Shown here: positions 43,722 to 52,924 of the stretch, piece by piece
How the letters are laid out: each line of letters opens with the position of its first letter
How positions within the stretch are numbered: the first letter of the stretch is position 1
Assembly: GCF_900112365.1 (NCBI RefSeq)
Contig: NZ_FOLQ01000013.1
Span: 62,001 to 126,000 of the forward strand
Length of the DNA stretch: 64,000 nt
Direction of reading: 5' to 3'
Origin: Spirosoma endophyticum
Lineage (GTDB): Bacteria; Bacteroidota; Bacteroidia; Cytophagales; Spirosomataceae
Notes under the pieces: model-generated
The model's input: the letters and a program-made list of their open reading frames with translations, nothing else
What the model was told of the DNA's origin: nothing
Databases searched by the model: none
Position numbers and translations under genes: made by a program

Positions 43722-46700
43722 CTACAGCGTCCGTTTCACTTCTTTCAGTTCGAAGCTTTCGATCACGTCACCCACTTCGATGTCATTGAAGTTCTTGATA
43801 CTCAAGCCACATTCGTAGCCGAATTTCACTTCACTAACATCTTCTTTGAAGCGTTTTAGTGCACTGATTTCACCGGTATGAACCACGATAAAGTCGCGGA
43901 TGATACGGATTTTGTTGTTCCGCTTGATATTACCTTCCGTTACGTAGCAACCGGCTACTGTTCCGATCTTACTGATCTTGAACACCTCGCGTACTTCAAT
44001 ATTACCAACAATGACTTCTTCAACAGTCGGTGCCAACAGGCCCTCCATTGCATCTTTCACCTCATTGATAGCGTCGTAGATAATCGAGTAGAGACGAATT
44101 TCAATCTGCTCCTGTTCTGACAGTTTCCGGGCACTAGCCGATGGCCTTACCTGAAAGCCAACAATAACAGCATCCGAAGCCGAGGCCAGCAGCACATCAG
44201 ATTCGGAAATCTGCCCAACTGCTTTATGGATGATATTTACCTGTACTTCTTCGGTAGACAATTGCAACAGCGAATCCGACAAGGCTTCAACCGAGCCATC
44301 CACGTCACCTTTCACAATGACATTCAACTCTTTGAATGAACCAATGGCCTTCCGGCGACCGATTTCTTCGAGCGTAATGTGCTTACGGGTACGTAGCGTT
44401 TGCTCACGCAGTAACTGCTCTCGTTTGTTCGCAATTTCACGTGCCTCTCGGTCCGTTTCCATTACATTGAACTTGTCACCCGCCTGTGGAGCACCCGGCA
44501 GCCCCAGAATCTGAACTGGTTGAGCCGGACCGGCTTCTTTAATACGTTCGCCCCGGTCATTTGTCATAGCACGGATACGACCGTAATGCGCACCGACAAG
44601 CATGATATCACCCTGGCGCAACGTACCGTTTTCTACCAGTACGGTCGACACATATCCCCGACCTTTATCGAGTGAGGCTTCAATAACCGTGCCTAACGCC
44701 CGACGCTCGGGGTTGGCTTTCAGTTCAAGTAGCTCTGCTTCTAATAAAACCTTTTCGAGGAGATCATCGACGCCCAAGCCCGATTTCGACGAAATTTCCT
44801 GCGCCTGATATTTACCACCCCACTCTTCAACGAGCATATTCATGGCAGCCAGTTCAGCCCGGATTTTTTCGGTATCTGCCCCTGGCTTATCCACTTTTGA
44901 GAAAGCAAAGACAATGGGTACGCCAGCAACCTGCGCGTGGTTAATAGCTTCGCGCGTTTGTGGCATAATACTATCGTCAGCGGCAATCACGATGATAACG
45001 ACATCAGTCACTTTAGCACCCCGTGCCCGCATGGCCGTAAAAGCTTCGTGACCCGGCGTATCAAGGAACGTGATCATCCGATCGTCGGTCGTTTTAACAC
45101 TGTAAGCACCAATATGCTGTGTTATTCCGCCCGCTTCACCAGCCGCAACTTTCGCCCGGCGGATGTAATCGAGTAACGAGGTTTTACCATGGTCAACGTG
45201 GCCCATGATGGTCACAATTGGTGCCCGCGGCTGTAGATCGTCCGGATCATCGGCTTCAATGTCAATACTAGCTTCTGTTTCATCTTCAGCTGATATGAAC
45301 TGAACATCGTATCCAAATTCATCGGCAATAACCGTAATTGCTTCAGCATCTAAACGTTGGTTGATCGAGACGAACATACCCAGGTTCAAACAAACCGAGA
45401 TAACTTCATTAATCGATACATCCATCATTGATGCCAGGTCGTTGGCGGAAACGAACTCGGTAACTTTCAGCGTTTTTGCTTCCAGTTCCTCCTGCTCATT
45501 CAAGGAACGACGGTCTTCTTCCCGCTGACTCCGGCGATCGCGTCGGCGGTCAGCCCCCCGGTTTGGCGAGTTACCCGCCATCCGTGCATTCGTTTGCTGA
45601 ATTGACTTACGAACGTCGGCTTGTGTTGGTGCCTCACGACGACCTCCACCGCCCCGATTGGCATTGCTGCCACCACGGTTGGCATTGTTACCGCCAGCCC
45701 CGGCCGGACGATTCCCACCACCAGCACGATTGGCATTGTTACCGCCAGCGCCAGTCTGCCCACTACCACCACGATTGGCATTATTACCACTCTGGTTCGT
45801 ACCAGTACCAGCGGTGCCCGTACGATTGGCTGGAGTAGCCGTACCACCTGCACGATTAGCTGGTGCTTGGCTATTACCTTGTCCTTGAACTGGTGGACGA
45901 TTGCCATCCCGCTGGCCGCCCGCTTGATTACGGTCACCTTCGCGCGGAGGACGATCTCCCTGCACTCTATTAACTGGGCCGCGGTCGCCTTCGCGTGGAG
46001 GACGATCAGGGCGGTTATTATTGCCACCCTGGCCTTGTGGTTGATTACCGCCACCCTGATTCGGTTGAGCCGTGCTACCAAGAGCCCCTTCTCGCCCACC
46101 GCGAATCCGTTTGCGTTTTTTCTTATCAGCGTTGCTATTACCGCCACCACCCTGACGAGGGTTATTAACGGGCAACTCAATTTTACCAAGAATTTTCAAT
46201 CCACCGAGCTGATGGCTACCAGCCGCCCGAATGGTTTCGGTTGGCTTAACGGGCTCATCTACCGATTCAGAAGCATCTGGTTTGACAGACTGAGGCTCTG
46301 GTTTCGTTCGGTTATCTTGACGAACACTCGAACGATTCTCCGGCTGCCGTTCTGGTCTCACCTGATTAACGGCAGGTGCTACTAGCTTGGGTGTTTCCGT
46401 TCGTACAGGGGGCTGTTCAGGCTCCACTTTAGCTACAGGAGGTTGAATTGGCTGTGATTGAACTACAGGCGCTTGCGGAACCTCTTTAGGTGGCTCTGGT
46501 AGTACGACTGGTGCCTTAGGCGTTTCAACCTTACTGATCGTTGGCTCCGGCTGAACCGGAGTCGATTTAGGGATTTCTGCTACAGGCGGAACATTTATTG
46601 GCTGTGGCGCGACAGGCGCAGGCGTATCCACAACTACCGGTTTAGGTGTATCTACAACAGGAGCCTGCACGCGGCTTTCTGGCTGCGTAGGTACAGCAGT

Positions 46701-47177
46701 TGGTTTTACGTCCTGTGGCACCGCAGGTTTTACTTGCGGCACAGGCGTCGAAGCGGGCTTTGCATTCAGATCAATTTTACCCACCACTTTTAGTCCTGGC
46801 AAACCGGTCTGGGCAGTTTGCGGAGTTAATTTCGACTCTACTGGAGCCGACTTGGGTAATTCAGCCGGAGCAGTCTCCGACTTGGGATCAACAATTGGAC
46901 GTCTCGCGTCATCACGACGGTACAAAACGACATCCTCCTCCTGACGACGCGGTGGCTCGGCGGCTACAACCGGCGGTTCAGCCCGGCGAGTTCCGTTCAG
47001 GAGTTCCGTAGATTTATACTCCTTCGCTAACACCTCCAACTGTTCTGTGTTGATTTTGGTGTTAGGATTAATTTCGACCTTAAACCCTTTGGCAGACAGA
47101 CTACTCGCAACAGAGGATAACCCTTTGTTGAGAATTTTTGCCACTTGGCTCAGGCGCATTGACTTTTCTTCTGCCAT
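43722..47177 (-). CDS. infB: Translation initiation factor IF-2
   Basis: A 1151-residue GTPase that places fMet-tRNA on the ribosome. Start MAEEKSMRLSQVAKILNKG is the IF2 N-terminal domain. Residues about 70-330 are Pro/Val/Gln-rich and disordered; about 350-530 is a Gly/Asn/Arg-rich region with repeats such as NNANRGG and DRPPREGDR. A second N domain (FVSANDLASMMDVS) precedes the G domain: MGHVDHGKTSLLDY (G1), DTPGHEAFTAMRARG (G3) and SKVDKPGA (G4). The C-terminal fMet-binding domain ends IGDV-like (FNDIEVGDVIESF). It is longer than E. coli IF2 mainly by low-complexity sequence. The frame is open 54 nt upstream, but ATG at 47177 is the family start. Confidence 0.96.
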   Translation of the reverse strand: MAEEKSMRLSQVAKILNKGLSSVASSLSAKGFKVEINPNTKINTEQLEVLAKEYKSTELLNGTRRAEPPVVAAEPPRRQEEDVVLYRRDDARRPIVDPKSETAPAELPKSAPVESKLTPQTAQTGLPGLKVVGKIDLNAKPASTPVPQVKPAVPQDVKPTAVPTQPESRVQAPVVDTPKPVVVDTPAPVAPQPINVPPVAEIPKSTPVQPEPTISKVETPKAPVVLPEPPKEVPQAPVVQSQPIQPPVAKVEPEQPPVRTETPKLVAPAVNQVRPERQPENRSSVRQDNRTKPEPQSVKPDASESVDEPVKPTETIRAAGSHQLGGLKILGKIELPVNNPRQGGGGNSNADKKKRKRIRGGREGALGSTAQPNQGGGNQPQGQGGNNNRPDRPPREGDRGPVNRVQGDRPPREGDRNQAGGQRDGNRPPVQGQGNSQAPANRAGGTATPANRTGTAGTGTNQSGNNANRGGSGQTGAGGNNANRAGGGNRPAGAGGNNANRGGSNANRGGGGRREAPTQADVRKSIQQTNARMAGNSPNRGADRRRDRRSQREEDRRSLNEQEELEAKTLKVTEFVSANDLASMMDVSINEVISVCLNLGMFVSINQRLDAEAITVIADEFGYDVQFISAEDETEASIDIEADDPDDLQPRAPIVTIMGHVDHGKTSLLDYIRRAKVAAGEAGGITQHIGAYSVKTTDDRMITFLDTPGHEAFTAMRARGAKVTDVVIIVIAADDSIMPQTREAINHAQVAGVPIVFAFSKVDKPGADTEKIRAELAAMNMLVEEWGGKYQAQEISSKSGLGVDDLLEKVLLEAELLELKANPERRALGTVIEASLDKGRGYVSTVLVENGTLRQGDIMLVGAHYGRIRAMTNDRGERIKEAGPAQPVQILGLPGAPQAGDKFNVMETDREAREIANKREQLLREQTLRTRKHITLEEIGRRKAIGSFKELNVIVKGDVDGSVEALSDSLLQLSTEEVQVNIIHKAVGQISESDVLLASASDAVIVGFQVRPSASARKLSEQEQIEIRLYSIIYDAINEVKDAMEGLLAPTVEEVIVGNIEVREVFKISKIGTVAGCYVTEGNIKRNNKIRIIRDFIVVHTGEISALKRFKEDVSEVKFGYECGLSIKNFNDIEVGDVIESFELKEVKRTL

Positions 47178-47260
47178 ACTTTGGTCTATATTCCGCAAAT
47201 TTAATAGTTGTTGGTATCTTATGAACACCACTTACAACAATAAAAATCCCTCCCTTTGAT

Positions 47261-47346
47261 AATGAACAATGAAAAGTGAAGAATAAATGATTGATCAATA
47301 TTCTTCATTCTTCACCGCACCAGCGGCCCGGTTTTCATTGTTCATT
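47261..47346. repeat. Nested inverted repeat between nusA and infB
   Basis: Outer arms AATGAACAATGAAAA (47261-47275) and complement (47332-47346), inner arms GTGAAGAAT (47276-47284) and ATTCTTCAC (47307-47315). It lies 4 nt past the nusA stop inside the operon, so it may attenuate or mark processing between nusA and infB. Confidence 0.7.
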
Positions 47347-47350
47347 CATT

Positions 47351-48595
47351 TTACTCAAATTCCTGCTTCAGAATATTCAAAATCTCCTGAACAGTATCTT
47401 CTTCCAAATCCGTACGACGAACGAGTTCTTCATTACTCAAAGCCAATACGCTCTTGGCCGTATCAAGACCTACTTTACGAAGCTCATCAATCATCCACTC
47501 GTCAATTTCGTCGGAGAATTCCATGAGGTCAACGTCTTCATCATCTTCCTGGCCTTCGTTATCCCGGAATACGTCAATTTCCATATCAACCAATCGGCCA
47601 GCCAGTTTAATATTCTGACCACCTTTACCGATAGCTAACGAAACCTGATCCGGTTTCAGAAAAACCGAGACGCGCTTGGTTTCACGATCAATCTGCATCG
47701 AACTGATTTTAGCAGGACTCAATGCCCGGCTAATTAGTAGTTCAAGATTCTCGGTGTAATTTATAACGTCAATATTTTCGTTACCCAGTTCACGAACGAT
47801 GCCATGAATTCGGGAACCTTTCATACCCACGCAGGCCCCAACGGGATCAATACGGTCATCGTATGATTCGACAGCCACCTTCGCCCGTTCGCCGGGTTCC
47901 CGAACGATTTTACGAATGGAGATTAAGCCGTCGTAAATTTCAGGCACCTCAATTTCGAACAGCCGCTCTAAAAATACGGGCGATGTTCGCGATAGAACGA
48001 TTTTAGGCGTACCATTCAACATCTCCACCCGGCTGATAACGGCCTTTACCGCTTCACCTTTCCGGTAACGGTCTTTGGGAATTTGATCAGTACGGGGTAA
48101 GCTCAATTCATTGCCTTCACCGTCAACCAGAATGATTTCATGCTTTAGCAATTGGTAAACTTCTGTACTCACTAAGTCACCCACCTGATCCTTATATTTC
48201 TGATAAAGGAGTTCTTTCTCCATATCCTTTATCTTCTGAATCAATGTCTGGCGAGCGGTCTGCACAACCCGACGACCGAAATCCTCCAGTTTAACCTCTT
48301 CGGCAACCTGTTCGCCTACCTCAAAGTCATCCTGAATCTTCCGGGCTTCAGCAAGCGGAATTTTGTCATAATCCCAGATGTCTTCAGAGTTGTCGTCCAC
48401 AATTTCGCGTGTACGCCACATCTCTAAATCGCCACTTTCGGCATTAATAATAACGTCGAAATTTTCGTCGGTACCGTATTTTTTACGAATCATTGTCCGG
48501 AAGACTTCTTCCAGAATAGCGATCATGGTCGGCCGGTCAATATTTTTCGACCGGGCAAAGTCAGCAAACGATTCAATTAACAGTCCACTGGTCAT
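47351..48595 (-). CDS. nusA: Transcription termination/antitermination factor NusA
   Basis: A 414-residue RNA polymerase-associated factor. The N-terminal domain (LIESFADFARSKNIDRPTM) is followed by S1 (GEAVKAVISRVEM...IVLSRTSPVFLERLF) and KH domains (GACVGMKGSRIHGIVRELGNENIDV; VSLAIGKGGQNIKLAGRL). The C-terminal helix-hairpin-helix-like end (TDLEEDTVQEILNIL) is short, as in many Bacteroidota. It sits between rimP and infB in conserved order. In other bacteria NusA autoregulates this operon, relevant to the leader hairpin at 49209. Confidence 0.96.
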   Translation of the reverse strand: MTSGLLIESFADFARSKNIDRPTMIAILEEVFRTMIRKKYGTDENFDVIINAESGDLEMWRTREIVDDNSEDIWDYDKIPLAEARKIQDDFEVGEQVAEEVKLEDFGRRVVQTARQTLIQKIKDMEKELLYQKYKDQVGDLVSTEVYQLLKHEIILVDGEGNELSLPRTDQIPKDRYRKGEAVKAVISRVEMLNGTPKIVLSRTSPVFLERLFEIEVPEIYDGLISIRKIVREPGERAKVAVESYDDRIDPVGACVGMKGSRIHGIVRELGNENIDVINYTENLELLISRALSPAKISSMQIDRETKRVSVFLKPDQVSLAIGKGGQNIKLAGRLVDMEIDVFRDNEGQEDDEDVDLMEFSDEIDEWMIDELRKVGLDTAKSVLALSNEELVRRTDLEEDTVQEILNILKQEFE

Positions 48596-48681
48596 TTTAG
48601 TGTTGGGTCAGTAGTCGAGAGTCGTTCGTCAATAGTAGTCGTTTGTTCGCACTTACAACTATTGGCTGTCGACTAGCGACA

Positions 48682-49194
48682 TTATTTAAATGATACTTCT
48701 ACATTAGCTTTTTTAATCTGTCCGAAGGGAATCGGCGTAGGCCCGACTGGTGGTGCTTCAGTAACTAAATCAGCTTCTTTTTTCTTTTTACTCTTCGACT
48801 TCTTTTCAGCTTCAATATTCAAAACAATATGATCGTCGGCAACGGACTCGAGTGTACCTTTTCGAGTACTTCCGTCCAAAAGGGTAGCAACCACTGTTCG
48901 ACCAATATTGCGAACGTATTGCCGCTGAAACGTTAATGGGAAGTCAATTCCAGGTGATGAAACTTCGAGCGTAAACGGAGATTCATCAAAAAAATTTAAT
49001 TCATCCATTTGCGCACCCAGTCTTCGGCTAATACTGGCGCACTCTTCGATCGTAATACCCGAATCGCTATCGAGCAAAACGGTCACTTTAATTCGTCCTC
49101 CCCGACGCCCTACCACCTGAACATCAACAACATACAAATGATCGTCGTTCAGATACGGGTGGAGAAGTTCATTTATTTTCGCTTTATCGTCCAT
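48682..49194 (-). CDS. rimP: Ribosome maturation factor RimP
   Basis: A 170-residue 30S assembly factor. ITIEECASISRRLGAQMDE and FTLEVSSPGIDFPLTFQRQYVRNIGR are the RimP core; a Lys-rich insert (EKKSKSKKKKEA) precedes the C-terminal IKKANVEVSF strand. It is first in rimP-nusA-infB. The ATG lies 15 nt beyond a terminator-like hairpin. Annotated as YhbC/DUF150 in older data. Confidence 0.94.
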   Translation of the reverse strand: MDDKAKINELLHPYLNDDHLYVVDVQVVGRRGGRIKVTVLLDSDSGITIEECASISRRLGAQMDELNFFDESPFTLEVSSPGIDFPLTFQRQYVRNIGRTVVATLLDGSTRKGTLESVADDHIVLNIEAEKKSKSKKKKEADLVTEAPPVGPTPIPFGQIKKANVEVSFK

Positions 49195-49208
49195 AAGTTA
49201 CGGCTAAC

Positions 49209-49235
49209 AAAAAAGGGAGTGCGACTCCCTTTTTT
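49209..49235 (-). terminator. Terminator-like hairpin in the rimP-nusA-infB leader (attenuator candidate)
   Basis: AAAAAAGGGAGT (49209-49220) and its exact complement (49224-49235) enclose a 3-nt loop; on the minus strand six T's end the stem. It lies between the predicted transcription start (about 49256) and the rimP ATG (49194), where an intrinsic terminator would control entry into the operon. Confidence 0.75.
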
Positions 49236-49262
49236 GATCAATGCCATATGGTTTTTGTGCCA

Positions 49263-49293
49263 CAAAGATAATACGTTTCCCTGTGCATAGCAA
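49263..49293 (-). promoter_or_regulatory. Promoter of the rimP-nusA-infB operon
   Basis: On the minus strand TTG (49291-49293) and TATCTTTG (49263-49270) are separated by 20 nt. The -7 element is an exact TAnnTTTG. Expected start is near 49256, about 60 nt upstream of rimP. Confidence 0.6.
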
Positions 49294-49383
49294 GCCCCTC
49301 CTTTTTCTCGATTATGGGCTTTCCAGTCAGAATGCCTTATTTTGGGACTTACAAGGCATTTGTCTTTTCTCAATGACGGTGAT

Positions 49384-50508
49384 ATGACGATAAGAATACG
49401 AGTCCGCACGATGATTGTCTTTTTTTTTCGGTCCTTGCTGTGGTCTCTCAATCTGTTATTAGTGTTTTACACATGCTTAGCGTACTGGTTGCTCTATAGT
49501 TTACCCACACAACATTGGTCGGCCAGCCTAATCATGATCACGATTCCAGTAGCCTGGATGTTGAATTTAGTTGTGGTGTGTTTGTGGCTTACCGATCGCC
49601 CCTGGCGGAGCTGGCTTTCAGGGGTCGTGTTAATTGCGGGTGTCGTCTTGTTTGGATCAAGAACCTTTGGCTGGAATCAGATCAAAGACTTGACAGGCAC
49701 TGGCACTCAAATCAAAGTATTCAGCTACAATGTAAAAACATTTGATCTTAACTTCGGAAGAGACCTCAATAGATACCCAAGTTCACCTCGATTTCGGCGA
49801 CTGGCTAATTATGTAATACATTATGATGCTCCAGTTAAGTGTTTTCAAGAGTATTATTCGAAAAGAACCAAGCCTGAATACGATTTTATTAAGCGATTTC
49901 GTCAGGCTGGCTTCATTTATTCCGTTATTCTACATCCAGAAAATGTTCAAAGCAGTGGAGTTGCTATGGGAATGGCTATCTTTTCTATTTACCCAATTGT
50001 GAATTCGGGACGGGAAGCTTTCGACTTGCCCAATGGCCTCCTTTGGGCCGATGTTAAAATAGGGAACGATACAATTCGCGTTATAAATGTTCACCTGCAT
50101 TCGATGGGTATCCGAATAGGGAAGGTCTTGAAGAAAGATGAAATGAGTGAAGTGAAACACGAGACTCGGGGTATATTGAGTGCACTTCGTACGGGCTTTG
50201 TTGAGCGAAACTTACAGGTCACCAAGCTTCAGCAATACGTTAAGGACAGCCCCCATCCAGTAATTATTACCGGAGATTTTAATGACACACCGTACGGTGT
50301 TGTTTATGAGCGAATGCGCCGACTATTACCTAACAGTTTCGAAGAAGAAGGGCACGGTTTCGGCTTTACTTATAACCATATGCCTAATTTCATTCGTATT
50401 GATCACCAGTTTCATGACCCTCGCCTACCTGTCTTGAATTTCGAAACGATTAATTACGTCTCAGACTCAGACCATTATCCCATCGTGGGGACATATGTAG
50501 TGAAATAG
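49384..50508 (+). CDS. Membrane-anchored endonuclease/exonuclease/phosphatase-family protein
   Basis: A 374-residue protein. Three N-terminal hydrophobic helices (about residues 10-95) are followed by the EEP fold: IKVFSYNVKTFDL, KCFQEYYS (metal Glu), TIRVINVHLHSMG, PVIITGDFNDTPYGVVY and the end SDSDHYPIVGTYVV with catalytic Asp-His. Substrates may be nucleic acid, phospholipid or phosphoinositide; unknown. ATG at 49384 is chosen over an in-frame TTG at 49342. It is divergent from rimP and convergent with moaE. Confidence 0.83.
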   Translation: MTIRIRVRTMIVFFFRSLLWSLNLLLVFYTCLAYWLLYSLPTQHWSASLIMITIPVAWMLNLVVVCLWLTDRPWRSWLSGVVLIAGVVLFGSRTFGWNQIKDLTGTGTQIKVFSYNVKTFDLNFGRDLNRYPSSPRFRRLANYVIHYDAPVKCFQEYYSKRTKPEYDFIKRFRQAGFIYSVILHPENVQSSGVAMGMAIFSIYPIVNSGREAFDLPNGLLWADVKIGNDTIRVINVHLHSMGIRIGKVLKKDEMSEVKHETRGILSALRTGFVERNLQVTKLQQYVKDSPHPVIITGDFNDTPYGVVYERMRRLLPNSFEEEGHGFGFTYNHMPNFIRIDHQFHDPRLPVLNFETINYVSDSDHYPIVGTYVVK

Positions 50509-50560
50509 TCGTAAGTCGATAGCTATCAACGTCAGTTACTGATGACTCTTAACTATCGAC

Positions 50561-50971
50561 TTATGGATGTGCATTTACCCATTCTTCGCCATCCATAAAT
50601 ACTTCTTTTTTCCAGATAGGCACTGTCTTTTTGATGGTATCGATGATGTAACGGCAAGCCTCAAACGCATCAGCGCGATGAGCCGTAGCGACACCGATCA
50701 GGACAGCGATCTCACCGATTTGCAACGTACCTTTCCGATGAATGATCGTGTAACGCAAGATGGGCCAACGCTGGTGAGCCTGATCAGCAATTTTCTCCAT
50801 TTCATTGATGGCCATACGATCGTAGGCTTCGTACTCGAGCCGATTCACCGAACGCTCCTGCGTATTGTCGCGCACGACACCCAGAAATAAATCAATAGCA
50901 CCCGCTTGCTCCGATTCGATGGACTTTAGAGCAGCAGCAACGTCAATGGGATCAGTAGTAATAGAAATCAT
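50561..50971 (-). CDS. moaE: Molybdopterin synthase catalytic subunit
   Basis: A 136-residue MoaE. GAIDLFLGVVRDNTQ, RLEYEAYDRMAINEM, HRKGTLQIGEIAVLIGVATAHRADAFEACRYIID and the catalytic Lys region VPIWKKEVFMDGEEWV are family blocks. With MoaD it puts two sulfurs on cyclic pyranopterin to make molybdopterin. It lies 62 nt downstream of moaD. Other moa genes are not in the window. Confidence 0.94.
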   Translation of the reverse strand: MISITTDPIDVAAALKSIESEQAGAIDLFLGVVRDNTQERSVNRLEYEAYDRMAINEMEKIADQAHQRWPILRYTIIHRKGTLQIGEIAVLIGVATAHRADAFEACRYIIDTIKKTVPIWKKEVFMDGEEWVNAHP

Positions 50972-51033
50972 AAATCAATTATCAGTAACCAGACAAAAAA
51001 CATAACCCGTTGGCTAGGATATGTTAACTGAAA

Positions 51034-51282
51034 TCAACCTCCACTCACAGGGGGAATGAGAGCTATCTCGTCATTATAGCCAATTAACTGATCTTGTTCG
51101 GCATATTCACCATTAACAGCGACCAATAGCGATTTAATACCTGCTAATGCTGGATAGTCCTGATGCAATCGGCTAAGTAAATCGATAACACGCGTATGCT
51201 CACTAAGGGGCACCACAACCTTCGACTGTCCAGTCAGGTCGCGGGTAATACCAAATAAGAGTACTGAAACGGAAGAAGCCAT
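51034..51282 (-). CDS. moaD: Molybdopterin synthase sulfur carrier subunit
   Basis: An 82-residue ubiquitin-like protein ending IPPVSGG; the terminal Gly-Gly becomes a thiocarboxylate after activation by MoeB. SVLLFGITRDLTGQSKVV starts the beta-grasp fold. It is directly upstream of moaE. Confidence 0.92.
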   Translation of the reverse strand: MASSVSVLLFGITRDLTGQSKVVVPLSEHTRVIDLLSRLHQDYPALAGIKSLLVAVNGEYAEQDQLIGYNDEIALIPPVSGG

Positions 51283-51362
51283 TCGTTAGACTAGTTTCTG
51301 AATTTACTACGTAGTAAAAGAACGTAGCAATGCCCAATTGAAGTTCGCAGGGTACAAACAAA

Positions 51363-51398
51363 AAACTGTGCCAGCCTCAACGGGCAATGGCACAGTTT
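51363..51398 (-). terminator. Hairpin downstream of the small secreted protein gene
   Basis: AAACTGTGCCA (51363-51373) pairs with TGGCACAGTTT (51388-51398), perfect 11-bp stem, with T-rich flank on the minus strand. It separates the 93-aa gene from moaD. Confidence 0.7.
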
Positions 51399-51419
51399 GT
51401 ATTATGAATAAGACAGGCC

Positions 51420-51701
51420 TTATTTCGAGTTATTCAACTTTCGTTCAGCCTTCTTCATCTTCTTATCGGTTTTATCGAGGGCTTTATTCGTACCATCTTT
51501 AACGTCCTCTTTCGTATTTTTGGCGGCTTTGGATATTTTATCTCCTGCCTTATCGGCCTCACGACCAACCTTTTTGCCAGCAGCTTTTGTCGTTTCTTTC
51601 ACCTGGCTGCCAGCCTCTTTTGCTTTCTCTTTCGTATCCTGAGCGGATACAACGGCAATTGAAAAAACCACCGCAGCGGCTATCATTATGAGCTTTTTCA
51701 T
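51420..51701 (-). CDS. Small secreted Lys/Ala-rich helical protein
   Basis: A 93-residue protein with a cleavable signal (LIMIAAAVVFSIAVVSAQ, cut near residue 20). The mature part is built of degenerate 11-residue-like repeats rich in Lys, Ala, Asp and Thr (KEKAKEAGSQVKETTKAAGKK), like LEA or YtxH-type amphipathic proteins. Such proteins may protect envelopes under stress. Function is not known. It is followed by a hairpin and lies downstream of the protease gene with a 72-nt gap. Confidence 0.7.
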   Translation of the reverse strand: MKKLIMIAAAVVFSIAVVSAQDTKEKAKEAGSQVKETTKAAGKKVGREADKAGDKISKAAKNTKEDVKDGTNKALDKTDKKMKKAERKLNNSK

Positions 51702-51773
51702 GACTGTTGAATTAGTTTATTGAACTCAATAACCGATAGCCTTCTCAATTGTTTTGCGATCTAACCGATTACG

Positions 51774-52790
51774 TTACTCCTTGTGCTTGAAAACTTTCAC
51801 TTGATAAACGTAGTCCTGCATCCGCTTAATCTGTTGCTTGCGCGGCAAACTTGCCAGCGTACTCTTGCGGTTTAATCGTAATGGCTGCCCTTTAAGCGAA
51901 TCCGGTGGAATACTATTCAGGGCTTCAAACAGATAATTCGTTTTCACCGCAAAACTGACCCCTTCGGAGGTGGTCTGCTTACCGCTGATAATGCCAATGA
52001 CGTTACCTTTTTCATCTAAAAGTGGCCCCCCCGAGTTGCCGGGATTGACACTAATAGCCACCTGATAGGCCGTTGAATCGCCCCGATAACCCGTACCGGA
52101 ACTAAGGTAGCCTTCGCCGTAAACAATTTCTTCGCGCGGGTAACCAAGCGTATACACACGTTCGCCTAGGTCAGACGACTTGGCATCAAAGCTGTAAGGA
52201 ACTGGAGGCAACGTCCGAAAGGCGCTGTCATCACAGAGTTGCAGAACAGCCAGATCGTGGGCCTGATCGGCATAAACGATACGTGCTTTGTAAACCTCGC
52301 CCTTACCACTTTGCACATAGACCGAATCGGCCTCCCGAATTATGTGATTATTCGTTATAAAGTAACCATCGGACGTGAGCAAAAAACCTGATCCAGCTAC
52401 CTGCGCCGGATTAATACCCAACCCTCGACCTCGTCCATTGAAATCATTCAGGAGTCTACGCTGTGATGTTTTAACAGCCTGAATTTCCTTGCTCAGTAAG
52501 CTATACTGTTGCTCCTGCTGTTTATGCCCCTGCAAATAAGAACGGTACAGAAAAATTGAGCCAAACGTAGTAATGATGGCTGCCGAAGCGGCTACTGCCA
52601 ACGTAGTGCGATACGTATGCCAGAGTTTACGAATCTGGCCCGACGCTTCGGCTGGAGAATTATACAAGTCAGCATCCTGCCGCATAGCGTCCATGTCGAT
52701 GCTGGCCTGCATCATCTGCAAACGCTGCTTAAACCGGATTCGCTCGCCGTAGGCGTGCAACGCGTTTTCAATATCTTTTTCCTCGTTCAT
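51774..52790 (-). CDS. Membrane-anchored trypsin-like serine protease with anti-sigma-like N-terminus
   Basis: A 338-residue protein. The first about 65 residues are charged and helical (NEEKDIENALHAYGERIRF), then a helix (TTLAVAASAAIITTFGSIFLY) and a periplasmic S1C protease domain: GSGFLLTSDGYFITNNHII (His), DQAHDLAVLQ (Asp) and ISVNPGNSGGPLLD (Ser). No PDZ domain follows. A cytosolic helical segment plus one helix is the plan of anti-sigma factors, and an ECF sigma gene is directly upstream on the same strand. I infer a sensor-protease that may hold the sigma factor; alternatively it is simply a regulon member. Confidence 0.8.
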   Translation of the reverse strand: MNEEKDIENALHAYGERIRFKQRLQMMQASIDMDAMRQDADLYNSPAEASGQIRKLWHTYRTTLAVAASAAIITTFGSIFLYRSYLQGHKQQEQQYSLLSKEIQAVKTSQRRLLNDFNGRGRGLGINPAQVAGSGFLLTSDGYFITNNHIIREADSVYVQSGKGEVYKARIVYADQAHDLAVLQLCDDSAFRTLPPVPYSFDAKSSDLGERVYTLGYPREEIVYGEGYLSSGTGYRGDSTAYQVAISVNPGNSGGPLLDEKGNVIGIISGKQTTSEGVSFAVKTNYLFEALNSIPPDSLKGQPLRLNRKSTLASLPRKQQIKRMQDYVYQVKVFKHKE

Positions 52791-52810
52791 CTCTGTAAAA
52801 GAGTTAAAGA

Positions 52811-52920
52811 GTTATAGAGTTGACAAGTTATAAGGTTGATGGACTGCAAACGCAATTATCAACCGCACGGGCGGCCCCGCGCAACGGTGGACCGTTTATA
52901 ACTGTACGACTTTATAACGT
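52811..52920. repeat. Composite inverted repeat between sigma factor and protease genes
   Basis: GTTATAGAGTTGACAAGTTATAA on the left pairs imperfectly with the complement near 52895-52920. The middle (52861-52895) contains AACCGCACGGGCGGCCCC and GCAACGGTGGACCGT, each shared with another intergenic site in the window (10003 and 14397). Confidence 0.65.
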
Positions 52921-52924
52921 AGTA

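Noticed and set aside
45500..46385. Long open frames on the plus strand and in another minus frame across infB
   Set aside because: They arise from the Gly/Asn/Arg-rich low-complexity codons of IF-2 and have repetitive, non-family text.
49238..49288. A 16-codon minus-strand ORF preceded by AGGAGG, directly before the rimP leader hairpin, looking like a leader peptide
   Set aside because: The best promoter for the operon overlaps this ORF and would start transcription downstream of its ATG, so it would not be on the mRNA. It is probably chance.
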